From assembly GCA_009792885.1 (NCBI GenBank), contig WMCF01000025.1:9698123-9762122 (forward strand): a DNA stretch of 64,000 nt, written 5' to 3'. The stretch's first letter is position 1. Every line of letters starts with the position of its first letter. The notes below the pieces were generated by a model that saw only the letters and a program-made list of their open reading frames with translations, was not told the DNA's origin and searched no databases. The translations under genes were made by a program, and so were the position numbers. Source of the DNA: Eremophila alpestris peregrina. Its lineage: Eukaryota > Chordata > Aves > Passeriformes > Alaudidae. Shown one piece after another: positions 29,101-42,760 of the stretch.

Positions 29101-32100
29101 GAGTTACCTCAGAATTAGCCAGCCCATTTTTGTGTCTTCTTTTAATACACGCCATTTTGCATATGGCAACTCTACTCCAGGCAGCCACCAGGATGTGTGT
29201 GTGCTTAAGATTTCCTGCTATCTATTTCTACAAGTGTTCCATGGGAGAGCTGCATTTCCAAGAGTGCTGTGACACACGGTATTCCCATTCCATCACAGGT
29301 AACAGGAAGCTGACTGTATTACAGGAAACTGCATGCTCCAAAATATTTACTGAAGAAGGCTATAAAGTAGAAAAAGTAGCAACCATACCTAGCATTAAAT
29401 ATATAAGTCTCTACTGCCAGAGTAAAGAGCTATGGGTTTTTTTATGGGTTACAGTAACAGGGAACAACCAGAGGTGACAGCAAATACTGATCTGGTTTCT
29501 GAATTTACTATTTTCTTGAGTAATACAGTAATTTGAAAAAGGTTCTAGTGAATAAGAACGTGAAAAATGTGAAGCATGCCCATATATTAAGTTGACTACA
29601 ATGTGAAGATTTAACTTATATTTTATTTGAAATATTAGGTGATACAGATTTTCAGGCAGGAATGAATTAAGTGAAAAACTGTTGTGAAATCTGTTTTTAC
29701 TCTACATGGGTCACATGGGATCAATGCACTAATTAAGAATGAGGTGACAGTGAGAATTTCACATCCTCTTAGTCTCAGCTACCTGCAGAGCTGGCTGTGA
29801 CTGGGTAAACATAAATTGCAAACTGAATCATTCATCAAAATAAAACATCAGCTTGCTTGTATAATTTGTGTTGTATTTCAAGAAAATTACTCTCTAATAA
29901 TCACTTCTAAGTATGACATGACCACAGAATTCAGCTGGAAGTAGCTTCACTTTACTTTTTAACCTGTCATCAGAAATACTATGTGGCAAACCCATAGTAA
30001 TAAACTGTTCATTCTCTTCTAAAAGGAATTTAAGACATTTCTATGCAAATTGGTGCATTTACCACACACCAAAATAATTTACTATGACGTTTTTATACAA
30101 TAACAAACACTACATTTTGCACCCCCATATTCACTAATTTGTTTCTCTTATATCACTCAGAATTTTTGCAGTCTGTTATTTTTGTAAGCACTTCTTTAAA
30201 CAAGGAAGGTCTTTATACCTCAGTAGAAGTCTTACTGACTGTGATGACACGACAAATCAAGTCCTGGGCTATTCTACTGCATCATCAAGGCTCCTTGATG
30301 TGTACATTTATTTTCATATTTCTAATTTCAGGTGAAAGTGGGTATCCACTCAGCTGTCAGTGTAAATTAGTGCAGGACTAAGCTCTAGAGGCTGGGATGT
30401 GTTCAAAAACAGCTGGAGTAGCCAGTACCACTTGAACACACTCCCCTGAGTCAGTGAGAGTATTAAAACTTCCTGCTACTGCTACCAAGCACCACCCTTA
30501 AAGGTGCCTGGGCCACTGGGGCAAAACAGCACTGAATGCAACACAAATTGCCTTTAAGCAGAGTCAAGCTGACTTTGAATTTAACAGGAATTTAAATACT
30601 CTCATTTGAAAAATTACCCTGCTCCTAACTGTGATTCTGAAAGTTGGACAGGTTGCGGTCTATCGCTCCCCATAAAACATTAGCAAAATGGCATTGGCCA
30701 AAACCACCTGTACCCATTTTCAGCTTGTTTAATTTTTTTCTAGTCTATGCTGAAGTGGCATCACATATTTTGATTTTCTGTCCATGTAAAATTTTGCCAT
30801 TTGTGACGCTTTACTCAGGTTTTGAGTTTTCTGCACAAATACAACAGTATGCAGAAAAGTGGATTAACACCTGGCCTGTCAGCAATTCTAGTGAGGCTGT
30901 TATTTAAATGTAACTTTGACATCAAATTAAATATTAGTTTAATTGTAAATTACACTTTAAATTAAATTTTCTGGTAGGGGCAGTGAATGTTTGCTACTGA
31001 GTGATGGTTTAATTTATTTCTAACAGGAGTTTAAAAGACTTCTCTTGTAATTTTAACTAAAAAAGAAAAAAAAAAAAAGGAGGAACAGAGTGAATGAAAA
31101 AAAAACCCTCTTCTGTACATATAGGAATTTTGGGCATTATAAAAATGGCAAGTTAACATCTTTTAGACACTCATAGGCCACGAACAGCAAAGACCAGAAT
31201 TATCTTTTGAACTATTTAAACCATTAGGAGAGACGAAGGGATTGATCAGAAATGTTTGGGGGATTGTCTTTATATTTTATTTTACACGGCTCCCTGGAAA
31301 TTATAAAAAATTCCTCAACAGCTTCTGGCCCTGTTGCTACATACTTCTACTACTACTATGGGAAAAAAAACAACCAACTGGAGTCATCGAAATATTAACA
31401 CATGAATTATAGACTTCTAGTGATTGCTCGATGCCCAAAGCAGCTTCTTTCAGTATGTCCCACCACTGGATAGTAGGTAATTTATTAACACATACAAACA
31501 TGAATTTGGTAGGCCAGTATCAAGATTAAAACCAAAACAACAACAGACAGATATAAAACTTGACCCAAAAGACTTTATAATAAAGGAATGGAAGCTATAA
31601 GGTCTCACTCTTATGCTTCCCAGAAGCCAAAACCATGTTTCAAGTACACACCATTGCTCACTGCTTCTAGGCCCAAGTTTCTGCACTTCAAGAATTTACA
31701 AGAATGAAATATCACTTTGAGTCCTTGGCATATGAAGAGTTATTTATTGTGTTCTTAAAGCAATGGTGTAATTGCCAGTGTTCTGCTGATGCAAATATTT
31801 AGATCAGAAATAAAAATACGGGGAGAGGGGCTGGGAAGTATATCCTTTCACCCACTACTCTGAAGACCATGTTTATAAAAAGCACCAAAAAAGTAACGGA
31901 GATGCTTGAAAACAAAATACCAGTGGCTTCAGTGGCTGTTTAAATTTTTTGCCCTCAACATTCTGAAAAACTTTGACAAGCAATCACAGTAATTTTGCCT
32001 TATTTTTCCACTGAAATGATTATAATTCAAAAAATATGCAGTATCCATAAAAATACTTTCACTGAGCTAAAGGTTTTGGTAGACTTATCTGAAACCAAAC

Positions 32101-33688
32101 TAGGAATTACTACTTATGAGATTAAATATATTACTGTAAAACTATGAAAAAATTATTATTACTTCTGACAAAGATTTACTAACACTTTGTCATTTATTCC
32201 TCATACTTTGAGCTGAGATAAAGGTTAATTTTATCTTTTGGGTTTAATGAAGAGAAATGGAACTTTTCTGTGTGTTTACATTTGTACAGTCTATTAGTAT
32301 TGTGACTCTCAAATAATCCCAAGAGTGATTTAGTTACAGCTCAACAACACTCAACTTCTACTTCAAATAAATAATTTTAATAAACACACACATTAACAGG
32401 TTGACTATACAGTACCTGCTTATTTGGTATGGCAATCATCATAACTAGAGATAGTTATTCTAGGAATTCCAACACTTGAGAAACAGTGACTAAGTTCAGA
32501 CAATTTTACAGGCGATTTCTTAGCTTAAGGTCCTGTAAGGGTTATTTCCCCTGTAATTCAGAATTCTCTCTGAAAAACTCTCAAGAATAATAAGAAATCC
32601 TACTGTTATTGTTCCTGAAGGGATGCAGCAAATATTTGTCCCTACCTACTACAAAAGGTGGGTAGTAAAGGAAACCTTCAGTCATTTGGTGTCGGATTTC
32701 CCAAAACTTCTGCCTTCTTTGCTCTCTGGTACTCAGCAAGAAAATCTAATCTTTCATACAAAAAAGTGCCTATATTTATGTGAAAGCACGAGTAAGTGAA
32801 TTCCTATGTTCAAAATCTGAAAGATTAAACAAAAGCAAACTAAAATTAAAGGACTTTTCTTGGCCTGTCAAAGAATAGTCTCATGCTTGGTACTAAAAAT
32901 TTTGTCTGGGGAACCTGATGCTCTCCACCATGATACAGAAAAAGAAATCTTTACAGTCGTGTTTCTGCAGGTACCACAAGGCAAGAGCCCTTCCTGCTTC
33001 CCTTTCATACAATGAATAGCCTTGTAGGAGTCAGAAGCAGAAGTTTGTCTCATTATAAGGTATAATAGTAACTTATCAGTGCCATTGAAAACATGGTCAC
33101 TTTCTGAAATAAGTTTAAAGAAGTACTTTGAAGTTCAAATGTTCACATTGTCTCCAGAGCATTCTGCTTGATGTAATAGAAGAGAGATATAAAAGGATTT
33201 CTTGCAACAAAAGATTAAATTGGGTGTTTCCACATGTGAACCATGATGAAAATATACTTGTTTCAGCAAATGCAAAGAACTACTACTTGTGAACAATGAA
33301 CCATGCTGATTGCTTAGGCATATTTTAAAACTTACTAGCACTAACAAGTTCAAGTCAAAACATTCCAATGCTCCTAATCCTGCTGGGTATTGATCTCTCT
33401 GGATTCCTTAAGGGCTGGCCAAAGAACAGACAGTGCTGCAGGTTATGTTGGCAAAACAGGAAGTGCAACCCTCAGTGCAACACCAAGTCCCCAGCACATG
33501 CCACTGTCCTGCTTCTTCTCAGTGTGAAAGCAGTGACTGGCTTGCAGGTGTCAGCTGGTGTCAGCACCAGCCAGAGGTAATGGATTTAGTGAGCAGAGCT
33601 GAGCACTGTAGCACGGATTCCCACAGGACTTGGAGCACCAACCATGCCTTACTCAAAGACTTGAAACAATGAATAAAACTCCAAATTA

Positions 33689-33711
33689 AAAACAAAACAA
33701 AACAAAAAAAA
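33689..33711 (+). repeat. (AAAAC)n low-complexity tract
   Basis: Three AAAAC units followed by an A run. Confidence 0.7.
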
Positions 33712-34760
33712 GGCACAACAATATTTTTCCCCTCCTGAGACTAAAGCACATCATCTGTGTTAACTTCAATTTTTATTTATATACTCACGTATAAAAAAAT
33801 TTTGCCCAGTTTTCAAGTAAGGGAACACAACAACTTTTTTCCTACAGTGAAATAATTTCTTATTCTAACAAAACAAACGAAGATTTATTTTAGCAACTGA
33901 GAGCTTTCACCTTTTTAAAAATTTGACAGGTAAAAGCAAAGACTTTTTAAAAACTGTTGACAGATTTACTTGGAGGGTACACAGGCACCTCAGGCAAGAA
34001 CATAAAAAACTGCAATCAGATCAGTAAATATAATTTGAACTTCCATGTTTTACTAAGAGCAAAGATAAAATATTTAGATGTTATTGCAAAGTGCCTATTT
34101 TTTATTATTATTGTATTTATTTGTTTCTCTGAAACTGACACTAACCAGAGGGAATATAAATCCACACAAAACAACAACAAAAAAAACATAGCAAAATACT
34201 GAAAACATTTGGATGGCAGATATGTTACTTCAATCCTCCTTTTCAGTTTCAAAACCTGCCATTAACAGAAGTGCAAGGAGGAAAGAATGAAAAGCTGCTC
34301 AACTAGTTTTTTGTCTCTCAAAGTACTAAAGAAATAAAATACTAATTTACTATTTATTTACCTTGGAAATTAAACCAAAAAAAACCATACCTAAGTAAGA
34401 AACTGTTATAGATTCTTTCTTTACAACCAAATTCATGCATGATCTGTCGGGGTAATCTTTAATAGCATTCTGGGGAGTCTAATGCAAAAATCCAAAATAT
34501 ATGCTTAAAAAACCTACTTTTAAAGCTATCTTTTAAAGACTCCACTCTTTCTGACTGATAAAAGCTGATTATGAAAACATTAAAATTTTTTTGGAATGAA
34601 GTCACGGTATGATGTACAGTTTTAACAGCACATCCCTTAAGCAGCTTTTCATTATGCTCAAGTGAGGCTGGCTTTATGGTCAAAGTATCTCATATCCTTT
34701 AGTGTCTATAAAAATGTCTTAGGTAGCAATGCAAGATGTAACCAAAAGAATGTATTCTAT

Positions 34761-34767
34761 TACCATC
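34761..34767 (+). repeat. Left target-site duplication of the solo LTR
   Basis: TACCATC sits directly before the LTR's first TG and is repeated directly after its terminal CA. Typical duplications are 4-6 bp, so one or two of the seven bases may match by chance. Confidence 0.6.
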
Positions 34768-35375
34768 TGTTAAATTCAGGTGGGACAGTGTTTATCTCTT
34801 CCATGACCCATCCTCCCTGCAGGGGGATATCTGCTGTTAAAGGGCCATTTAAGGCTCACTGTGGGACTGATAAAATTACATCATCCCATTGTGAGATGCT
34901 CCACCCAGTGGGAGGAGCCAAACATTCCTACCTGGATACAACCTGAGATTCAGAACAGCAGAGCAGCCTGTTTCCACTGGGTTCCAGAGGAAGACTCAAC
35001 CAAGCTCACCACCACTGAACCTTCAGAGAAAACCACACCTGTTTACCATTTCATCTCTGCTCCAACAGAACCACATCTGTCACTCCAGGAAGACTTAATT
35101 GGATTGCTTCCAGCACCTTGACCCAACAGGGTGCCAGGTCATATTCTGACTCCGTCAGTGTTTGCTTTTTCTTTTATTTGTGTATTGTACTACTACATTT
35201 TTATTTTAATTTTCCTAGTAAAGAACTGTTATTTCTATTCCCATATCCTTGCCTTAGAGCCCCTTAATTTCAAAATTATAATAATTTGGAAGGAGGGAGT
35301 TTGCACTCTCCATTCCAAGGGAGGCTTGGCTTTCCCTGGCAGACACCTGTCCTCCCAAACCAAGACAACAGAGCA
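34768..35375 (+). mobile_element. Solo LTR of a passerine-type endogenous retrovirus
   Basis: The 608-bp segment begins TGTTAAATTCAGG and ends AACAGAGCA, so it has TG...CA ends, and both sides are bordered by the 7-bp direct repeat TACCATC. The body carries blocks I associate with songbird LTRs: a CATCCCATTGTGAGATGCTCCACCC-like stretch near 34880, a CAGTGTTTGCTTTTTC region near 35155, an AGTAAA polyadenylation-like signal at 35217-35222, and a conserved block TTAATTTCAAAATTATAATA near 35263. No gag, pol or env remnant adjoins it, so this is a solo LTR left by LTR-LTR recombination. It lies antisense to CTNND2. The exact 3' end is less sure than the 5' end, because the second copy at 14220 diverges after AAGACAA. 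Confidence 0.78.
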
Positions 35376-35382
35376 TACCATC
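35376..35382 (+). repeat. Right target-site duplication of the solo LTR
   Basis: TACCATC follows the LTR end AACAGAGCA and is identical to 34761-34767. It supports the boundaries 34768-35375. Confidence 0.6.
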
Positions 35383-36250
35383 CTTCCTGCCTGTATGAGC
35401 TGAAAGTAACTGTACTAATGACAGATACCCCATCCCACAGCTTCCCTTTTTACACTTTCAAGTTTCTCTCAGCTCCTTGCAAAGCCTAACCTGCACTGTG
35501 GCTTTGTGACTCTTGGAGTAATGAGGCTGGTGTAAGGACAGTCAGGACAGAACAAGTCAGGACAGACACAGTGCACATGTGAAAGCACATGCTGTCTCTG
35601 CAGTTCTAACAAGAGCTCCCTAACCCCTGTCTCAAGAGACAGATTGCTGCTCCCTCTTTACAGCACTTCCTTGACCTGAGCTTCTTAGGCCAATCTGCAC
35701 CACCAGAAAAAAATCTCGGCGCAAATCAGCTCGAAATCTTCAAGGCATAGTTTTTGCGAACCTACAGAGTGGGAACAGCAGAAAGCAGTATTTACAAAAC
35801 AAACACACCCTGCACTAAATATGAATTACAAGCAGCAGTTCAACAGGTACAACCCCACTAGAGAGATGTTCCCTCACTCCAGTCTTTATGGCTGCTGTAA
35901 TGCTGTAAAATTACCTAGCTGCAGAGTACAAATGTGCTCATTCTGGAAGCTTAAAATACACGCTACTAAGTACACAAAATAAGTGGTTTTATTGTGATAG
36001 CCAAGATCAATATTCAGGCACAGCTGTTTCTGCCATAATTACACAAACTCAACTAGAGTGCATTAGGATACACTTCTGTTGCATTAAGATAAATATGAAC
36101 AAAACTTTTCACATATTAGCCCAATTTTTAAAAGACAGTGGCAACCCACACTTCTCACTGACTTGAGAAAATGCTAAGTATCTGAGAATTAAAGAGACTA
36201 CCTTTTCTTGCCTTTTTTTTCTTCCCCTCCTCCTCTGTCCAGGCTTTGCT

Positions 36251-36269
36251 CTTTTTTTTTTTTTTTTTT
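36251..36269 (+). repeat. Poly-T tract
   Basis: A run of 18 or more T. There is no retroposon body next to it on either strand that I can recognise. Confidence 0.8.
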
Positions 36270-37769
36270 AAAGATTCCCACTGCAAAATTATTCCATTTT
36301 GAGAGAATCACTTGTATATTGGTTTTGGCAAAGTTCCTGAGATCTATAATCAAGCTCATTTTTTCCTGTTTTCATATCACTGCAAGTAAGGATGATGAGG
36401 CAGTTCAGACTCATATCATTGCAGCTGTGCAACTACTTGTATTTCATTTAGCTTGCAGTGATAACTAATAAAATTCAATGAGCTTGCAAAGGAGTAAATG
36501 AAGACAGAATGCAAACATTCAGAGCTCAGAGAAAAATCAGACAGTAGATGCATGAGAACAAAATGAACTTTTTTCACTTTTTCACAACACTTCAATACCA
36601 GCAGGAATAAAATAGGGTTGCAGTATTCACTAAATGCATCAGATTTTGTGCATTTAATGAGTAAGATCATTAAATATAGTTTCTTTATGTTAAATAAACA
36701 AATGTAAATGAATTTGTATCTGTAGGTTGGTAATCTTTATAATCTTCACTACTTGCTACATTGGAATTGGGCTGTGCAAGTGCTCAAGAATTGCTTTGCA
36801 CTGATTAGTAATATTAAAATTTTAGGTGTATTTTCCATTAGATTCCCTTTAAAACATTCTGCTGAAATATTTCCTTGTTAGAAAATGGTGATTATTCAGG
36901 GGCAAGATGTTACCTTGGAAGTCAAGAGACAGGAAGCGGGGAAAGGAAGAAAGGTGGAATATTTCAACAAGTGTCAAATGTTTCATCCTGAGCATGTTTG
37001 GATGATATTTTTTGTTTTTCAGAAAAAAATTGGTTTTGGACAATTCTTTTTGGGGAGAACAAGAATGTGCAGAATCTAGTTCTATTTTACTATATAATAA
37101 GACAGGAAAACTAACCTTGTAATAAGTAATCCTCAAGATATTAGCCACACCTACACATCACAACACAGTCTCCAAGTCCTCACTGGTACGTTAACTAACT
37201 TTCTACTGATACAGAGTTATTTTTATTAATAACCTCCTGAAGTAGTCCTTAGTCTAATAATCATTTGCTTTCAAATATTTCTTTCCAGTTGAAGGTATTT
37301 CTTTCTAGTCATTGAAAAAACCCCAAATCAAAAAACCCACCACACAACCAAAATAGCCTGAAAGACACAAAAGCAAATGTGCTTTTTACCAAGAGAGAAA
37401 TAACAAGTGTTCCTTCTCAAAACTCTAATGAGGCATTGACTTAATTTCTCAATTTAGACTTTTTTCAGCACCACACTGGACTTTTACCATTCTATCGCCT
37501 TTTTAGTATTTTAAATTAGAAAGGAAAATTCCAAATTCTTGTACAAATACATATCTCAGATACAGATGTCTTAAATCTGAAACCCATCTCAAGTCTGAAA
37601 TTTATGAAAAATTAGACAAAACCTTCAAAAAAACCAAACAACACATACATACCTTAAGGTAGATAATGTAAGTTATCACACACAGTTTATTTTCTGTATT
37701 TAAAATTTGTGCAAAATTATACAAATATATCCTGCTTCCTTTTAAAACAGGAAAGCTAGTTCCAACAAG

Positions 37770-37785
37770 AAAAAAAAAAAAAAAA
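37770..37785 (+). repeat. Poly-A tract
   Basis: A run of about 16 A with no recognisable retroposed sequence upstream. Confidence 0.75.
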
Positions 37786-40700
37786 GCTGATGTAAAAAGT
37801 CATAGGATTTGGATATTACATCATTTACATTTGGAAATTTATATGCTAGAATTGCTGTTGTACTTCCATGAAAGGATTTATTTTCAAGAATTAACTTAAA
37901 CATCATTTGAATCCCAGTCTTCAAAGCCATCTCTTCAAAATTAATATCAGGATTCTACTCAAATCTCTAAGTCCTCTGACTGGCAAACAATTCATACAAG
38001 CAACTTCACCAGCTGCATTATGATGTTCAGGTGAGCTCAGTTATGCTCAAGGATCTGCAGGATTATTCCCCTTTCACTTACAGAGAAATTGATTGAAAAT
38101 TTAACTTCTAGCTATTCATATGAATACAGCTACATCAGTGTATCTGTTCTCCACATCCTCTGTGGTAAAAAAGCACACCAGCAAGGACTTCCCAGATGCC
38201 TAAGCACACCAAGAGCATGACAGGAAGGTCAAGAACTGAGCAACTCTTTCCTACCCAAGTAAGATCATTTCACAGTTACCATATCCAGACAAATACATGT
38301 GCTTTATGATGTCCTGTTGTATGATTACTTTTTGTACCATTTGGTTTTCTAGCATCCCTGTAGCTGGATACCTTTAGTACCTTTCATAACTCAGAAGACT
38401 GAACACAGCTTGGTCTAACAAAGGCAACTTTGGAGCATGGAGAAAATGAGGTTCAGGGAAGTGAATCCCAGAAGACAGCAACATAACAAGACAAAGCCTT
38501 GCACCTAGGGAATTGCGGAGAGATGAGAGGTGAAGAAGACACAGGTAAGCCATTCAACACATGCTGGGATCTAGAAGCAATTAATTTATTTCATTTTGAG
38601 ACTACAGGTGCTCAAAACCATGGGGAATTCTGATCACATGAAGCCACCTCAGGTCTTCCTCAGCATATTAACAAACTCAGTACTAGCCCTCCCAGATATG
38701 GGCTGTCTGTCAAGCCACTGAGAGAGAGAGCTACATCTGTATTATTTATGTTGTTCCATTACACAAGTACACAAATGAAAAAAAATCTTGTTTACAAAAT
38801 ATTGCTTCTGGAGATTGTGCTAACTTACTATGAAAGTGTCAAAGATACTGAAAATAAAGTTATTCTAATTCAAAAATTATGTGACAGCATCTATAGGTCC
38901 TAGCAATAGGTTAGAATTTTGCTGTGTTGGGAATAAAATGCTAATGGAGAAAAGTAAACTTTGCACCCTAAGCAAGTCCCTCCTGCAATAAAATACATCC
39001 CACCAAAGAAAAAAAAAAAGGGAGACACAAGAATGACATAGGAATTCTTGTGCTGCAGAACAACAATTTCATTAGGGCTAAAATTACCTAGCAGAAATGC
39101 AAAACCTACTGAAAAAATAATGTAACCCCAGATAATACCTGTAATCCAAAGCTAGGCAGTATCTTAGTCAGAAAGCATCCTTCATTCACGTAATAACCAA
39201 GAACACTACAGCAAAATTACTTTAATCCAAAATCACAGAAAACTTGCTGAAGACCATAAGGCTTTACAAGCATATGAAAATGCAGAACATCAGTTTTACT
39301 GATAGTGATGCAACAGAAGGAATTAAAGAAAGTAAACTTTTAACTGTGACTGCTGTAGAAAATGGTTGCACATTAGACAATGTACATTAGCTGCAGCAGA
39401 TTCTGCAGAAAATTTTATTATTACATCCCCCTTCTGGGCATTGCTCAAATACATTGGATTATAGGGTACGGCCCAGAATTGAACAACAAAACTCATTAAG
39501 AGCAGCCCAAAAGGTAGAACAGCACTGTTGAATAGCATCTCAGTAATCTGCAAGATGCTCACAAAAGCCCTTATAGGACAGATTTTCTTTAAAGCACCAA
39601 GCATTTCTTAGGATTTAAGGAAGGAGGGCAGGAACAGGTATTGGTATATGTCAACAGTATAAATGGTCTGATAAAGTAAGCAGGAATCAGCCACAATCAC
39701 ACTTCTGTTGCCTGAAATCCTCATCTGGCATGCTGACACTGGAACTTCTTCTAAACAACTGCTGAAAGATCAAGAACTGTATCTGACTTGAAACAATCAT
39801 GTATTTTCATGACAATCATTTCAGTATTAGAAAGATAACAATCAATATACTACATCCTAAAATCCATCATTGCAACAATTACATTGTATTTCTCCCTCAG
39901 ATCTAGGGAGAGCTGAACAAACACCACGAAATAATACCTTGCTGAATCTGAGGATTAACACAAAGAATAGTCTCCTGCAGAATTGATCCAGCATTCAGAA
40001 GTGTTGACTGTTCTCTGTGCCACTGAGATCAAGCAGTCACAGACAGCTGCTTATTGCAGCAACATGAAGTCACTCAGTTCCCTTTATTGCCAATATCTTG
40101 CTCTGGTTTCCAGCCCAATTATTTATATGCTACACACAGCCTATGGGGTGATTCATTTTCCTGCTGAAGGCCTAACTGACTTGCCTGGATTTATTTTCTG
40201 TGACCTGAGGTCCGAGTCACATGGGGAGATGCAAAGTCTCCATGAATTAGCTCTGAATCATCTGAAGGGAAGGTTCAGCCCTCTTGAGATAGGAATCTTT
40301 GCCATATTAAAGTGTGTAACATCGTTTTCATACCTGTTCTGCTCTTCTCCAGATATTCAATCTGACATAAGCAACTGACAGAAAAGTGCCCTATCTCCCT
40401 TAAGGACTTATGCTGTCTCTCTTCTTGTACGTATACACGCAAGCTGTCTGAAATAAAGGTAAATGCTACTTTTCCAAAGTAAAAAAAAAAATTAATTAAA
40501 AGCTAAGGCATTGTGAAAAGATGGGATCAGTCATACAAAGTTTGACAGAAAGGATATCAAATCTAAATGTGAGGCTACCTTTACACTTTTGTATAATAAC
40601 ATCAAGAAAACACTATTTATTTCCACATGTTTGTCTCTTGCAAACACTAAGATCAGGTAGAGTTTGAGAATTAATAACTTGATGTCTAAAACCTATTAAA

Positions 40701-41042
40701 AAAGATAAATTACTTATCCGGGGTGAAAAAAACCTGTATCTTACCAAAATCTTCCAGTATTCCACTCTTTGTTAGCTAATTTTCCCCTTTATCCACCAGT
40801 TCTTTTGGTTGATCTATTTCATTGCTTGCCACTTAATATAAATAGTGAAAAGTATTGAGATTACACTTCAATAATCAGCTATCCTCAGTTTTTGTCATAT
40901 TTTTAAGCATTAAAAACTAAGTAATCACAAAGGGGGAAATGTTAAGCTACACTGTCCTCCCTCACATTTTATTTTCCACGGTCTACATAAAAAATACTTA
41001 AATAATAATTTCAGTAAAATTGTACATTATCAAATAATCAAT

Positions 41043-42760
41043 ATAGAATCACAGAAATATTGGCTGGAAGTCACTTAGTTTCACTTCCCACTAAAAATAT
41101 GATCATTTTCAACACCGGATCAGGATTTATGCAGTTGACTGGAAAAGATCAAGCTCACAGCCTTTCTGGTCACCTCTTCCATTACTACAGTAATTTCTTC
41201 ATTAAGAAGATTTTCCTGTGTCCATTCTGAACTCCCCAAGCTATAATTTATGGTATTGCCCCCTGCTAAGCTGTACACCAGTACTGAGAAAAGTTTGGTG
41301 CCATCATGTTTGTCCCTCCTTTTGATGATATTGTGAACTAACCTAAGCTCATGCCCTTAGCCTCTGCTTCACCTGGCCCAGCTCCCTGAGAATCACAACT
41401 TCCTAACCTCTCCCATTACATCATGTTCTCTATGCCTCCGACCAGTTTAACATCTTGGGACTGTTCCTCATTTCTCAATATCCTCTCTGTATTGGGGGTT
41501 ACCAAAATGACACACTGTTGTGCAAGAAGCAGCTCCAAGCGGGGATGGTAAAAATTTCCCTCAGCCTGCCAGTCATGTTCCTCCTTCCTTCCAAAGCAGC
41601 TCAGTACATGGCGAGTTTTGTCTGCAGTGCTGGCTCCTATTCAGCTTGACATTCTTAATGATCACAGGTCCTTTTCAGCAGGGCTGTGACTCAGACAGGT
41701 GCTTCCCAGCCATGGTGTTGTTCCACCTCAGATGCAGAATTTCAATCTGTTCTTTTTTTAAATACATGAGTTTCCTATTGGCTAAGTCCTCAGTTCATTC
41801 AAGGTCTCTGAATGATTTAAGACTGAAGCTCAATCTGGCTTTCCAAGCATCACCCTAATTTAGTATCATTCATAAATTTGCTGAGGGTGCATTCTGCTCA
41901 GTTCTGTCATCCAAGTCACTGCAGAATTGAGTAGCAGGAGTGCCAGAATCAACCCTTGAGGTATTTTCACTTCTTACTGTCTGATAGTTGGTCAATTGTT
42001 TCGTTGGTAATATTGATTACTACTCTTTCAGTACAGCAGTCCAGCCAATTTTCAGCCCACTCAACACCCAGCCCAAGCTTCCTCAGCTTACTGCTGACAA
42101 CAGTGTGGGAGAAGCAATCAGAAGCCTTAATAAAGTTACAGTTTACACCACAGCACATGTGCTCCCCTCATTCATAGACAAATAAAACACTGACTGCACT
42201 GCAGAAATCTGTTCTGACTCTTTCTAGGCACACTTGCCCTTCTCATGTCCAGAAAAAAAAAAAGGATGTGTTCCATGACCCTCCTGGAGACTGACACTGA
42301 CCTGCAACAGCCCATGTATCCCTGTACCGTTATCCTTATTTTTTAAAAAGCTGCTATAAGGTTAGTTTCTCTTTCTAGTTCTCAGGACATTCCCCACTTA
42401 CCACATTTCCTCTTGGATGACAGCTGCCTTGCAGTCCTATTACTTAAATGAACTCTTGTCAGTCTCATCATAGGCCCCCCAGGAAGCTGAATACATCCAT
42501 TTTCTACTAAACAGTCCTGAACCTGTGTCTCTGCCATGGTATGGTCTCTTGTGTGGGAATCACTGAAAAAAACAAAGAAAATTCCTGCTTTTTCTCTGTT
42601 TCTATGTCCACCATTAGATTGCCTCCAACATGCAACCATGGACCTGCAAATTTCCTGATTTCCCTCTGGAAAATACTTGAAGAATCCTTTCCTGTTATTT
42701 TATGCCTTCACATTCAGCACTAAATAGGCTTTGGCCTTCTTGATTCCAATTTACTTTCCT
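41043..42760 (-). mobile_element. Long, strongly degraded CR1 retrotransposon
   Basis: The left edge reads ATAGAATCACAGAAATATTGG, the inverted CR1 3' end. Matching inverted blocks follow in order: TTCCTGTGTCCATTCTGAAC, ACCTGGCCCAGCTCCCTGAG, TTTGCTGAGGGTGCATTCTG, GTCCAGCCAATTTTCAGCCC, TCCATGACCCTCCTGGAGAC, CTGACCTGCAACAGCCCATG and, near 42728, GGCTTTGGCCTTCTTGATTCC. These follow the order of the reverse-transcriptase region and 3' part of an avian CR1. Divergence is high, stops are frequent, and several stretches are missing or unalignable by eye, so it is an old copy with no coding capacity. The right boundary near 42760 is approximate. It lies in the sense orientation of CTNND2. Confidence 0.82.

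Larger units (their letters stand above)
14338..34760. other. Intronic sequence without recognisable genes
   Basis: About 20 kb of AT-rich DNA in which I can support only low-complexity tracts and a small tandem duplication. A less AT-rich patch at about 15260-16200 and another at about 33370-33660 contain overlapping short open frames on both strands, but no splice context, family match or repeat ends. Confidence 0.55.
35383..41042. other. Intronic sequence without recognisable genes
   Basis: AT-rich DNA with homopolymer tracts. A 131-codon open frame at 39983-40378 matches nothing I recognise. No repeat ends or splice-flanked frame were found. Confidence 0.55.

Noticed and set aside
34662..35489. 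Overlapping plus-strand frames of 67-94 codons
   Set aside because: They fall in or next to the solo LTR, which carries no viral gene.
36241..36290. Poly-T tract as the reversed tail of a processed pseudogene
   Set aside because: The sequence on the tail's 5' side (right of the tract) shows no recognisable gene and no flanking duplication.
39983..40378. A 131-codon plus-strand open frame
   Set aside because: No recognised family. No conserved motif or polyadenylation and promoter context could be seen.
41455..42723. Cluster of short open frames on both strands
   Set aside because: They lie inside the degraded CR1 and are chance frames in repeat-derived DNA.
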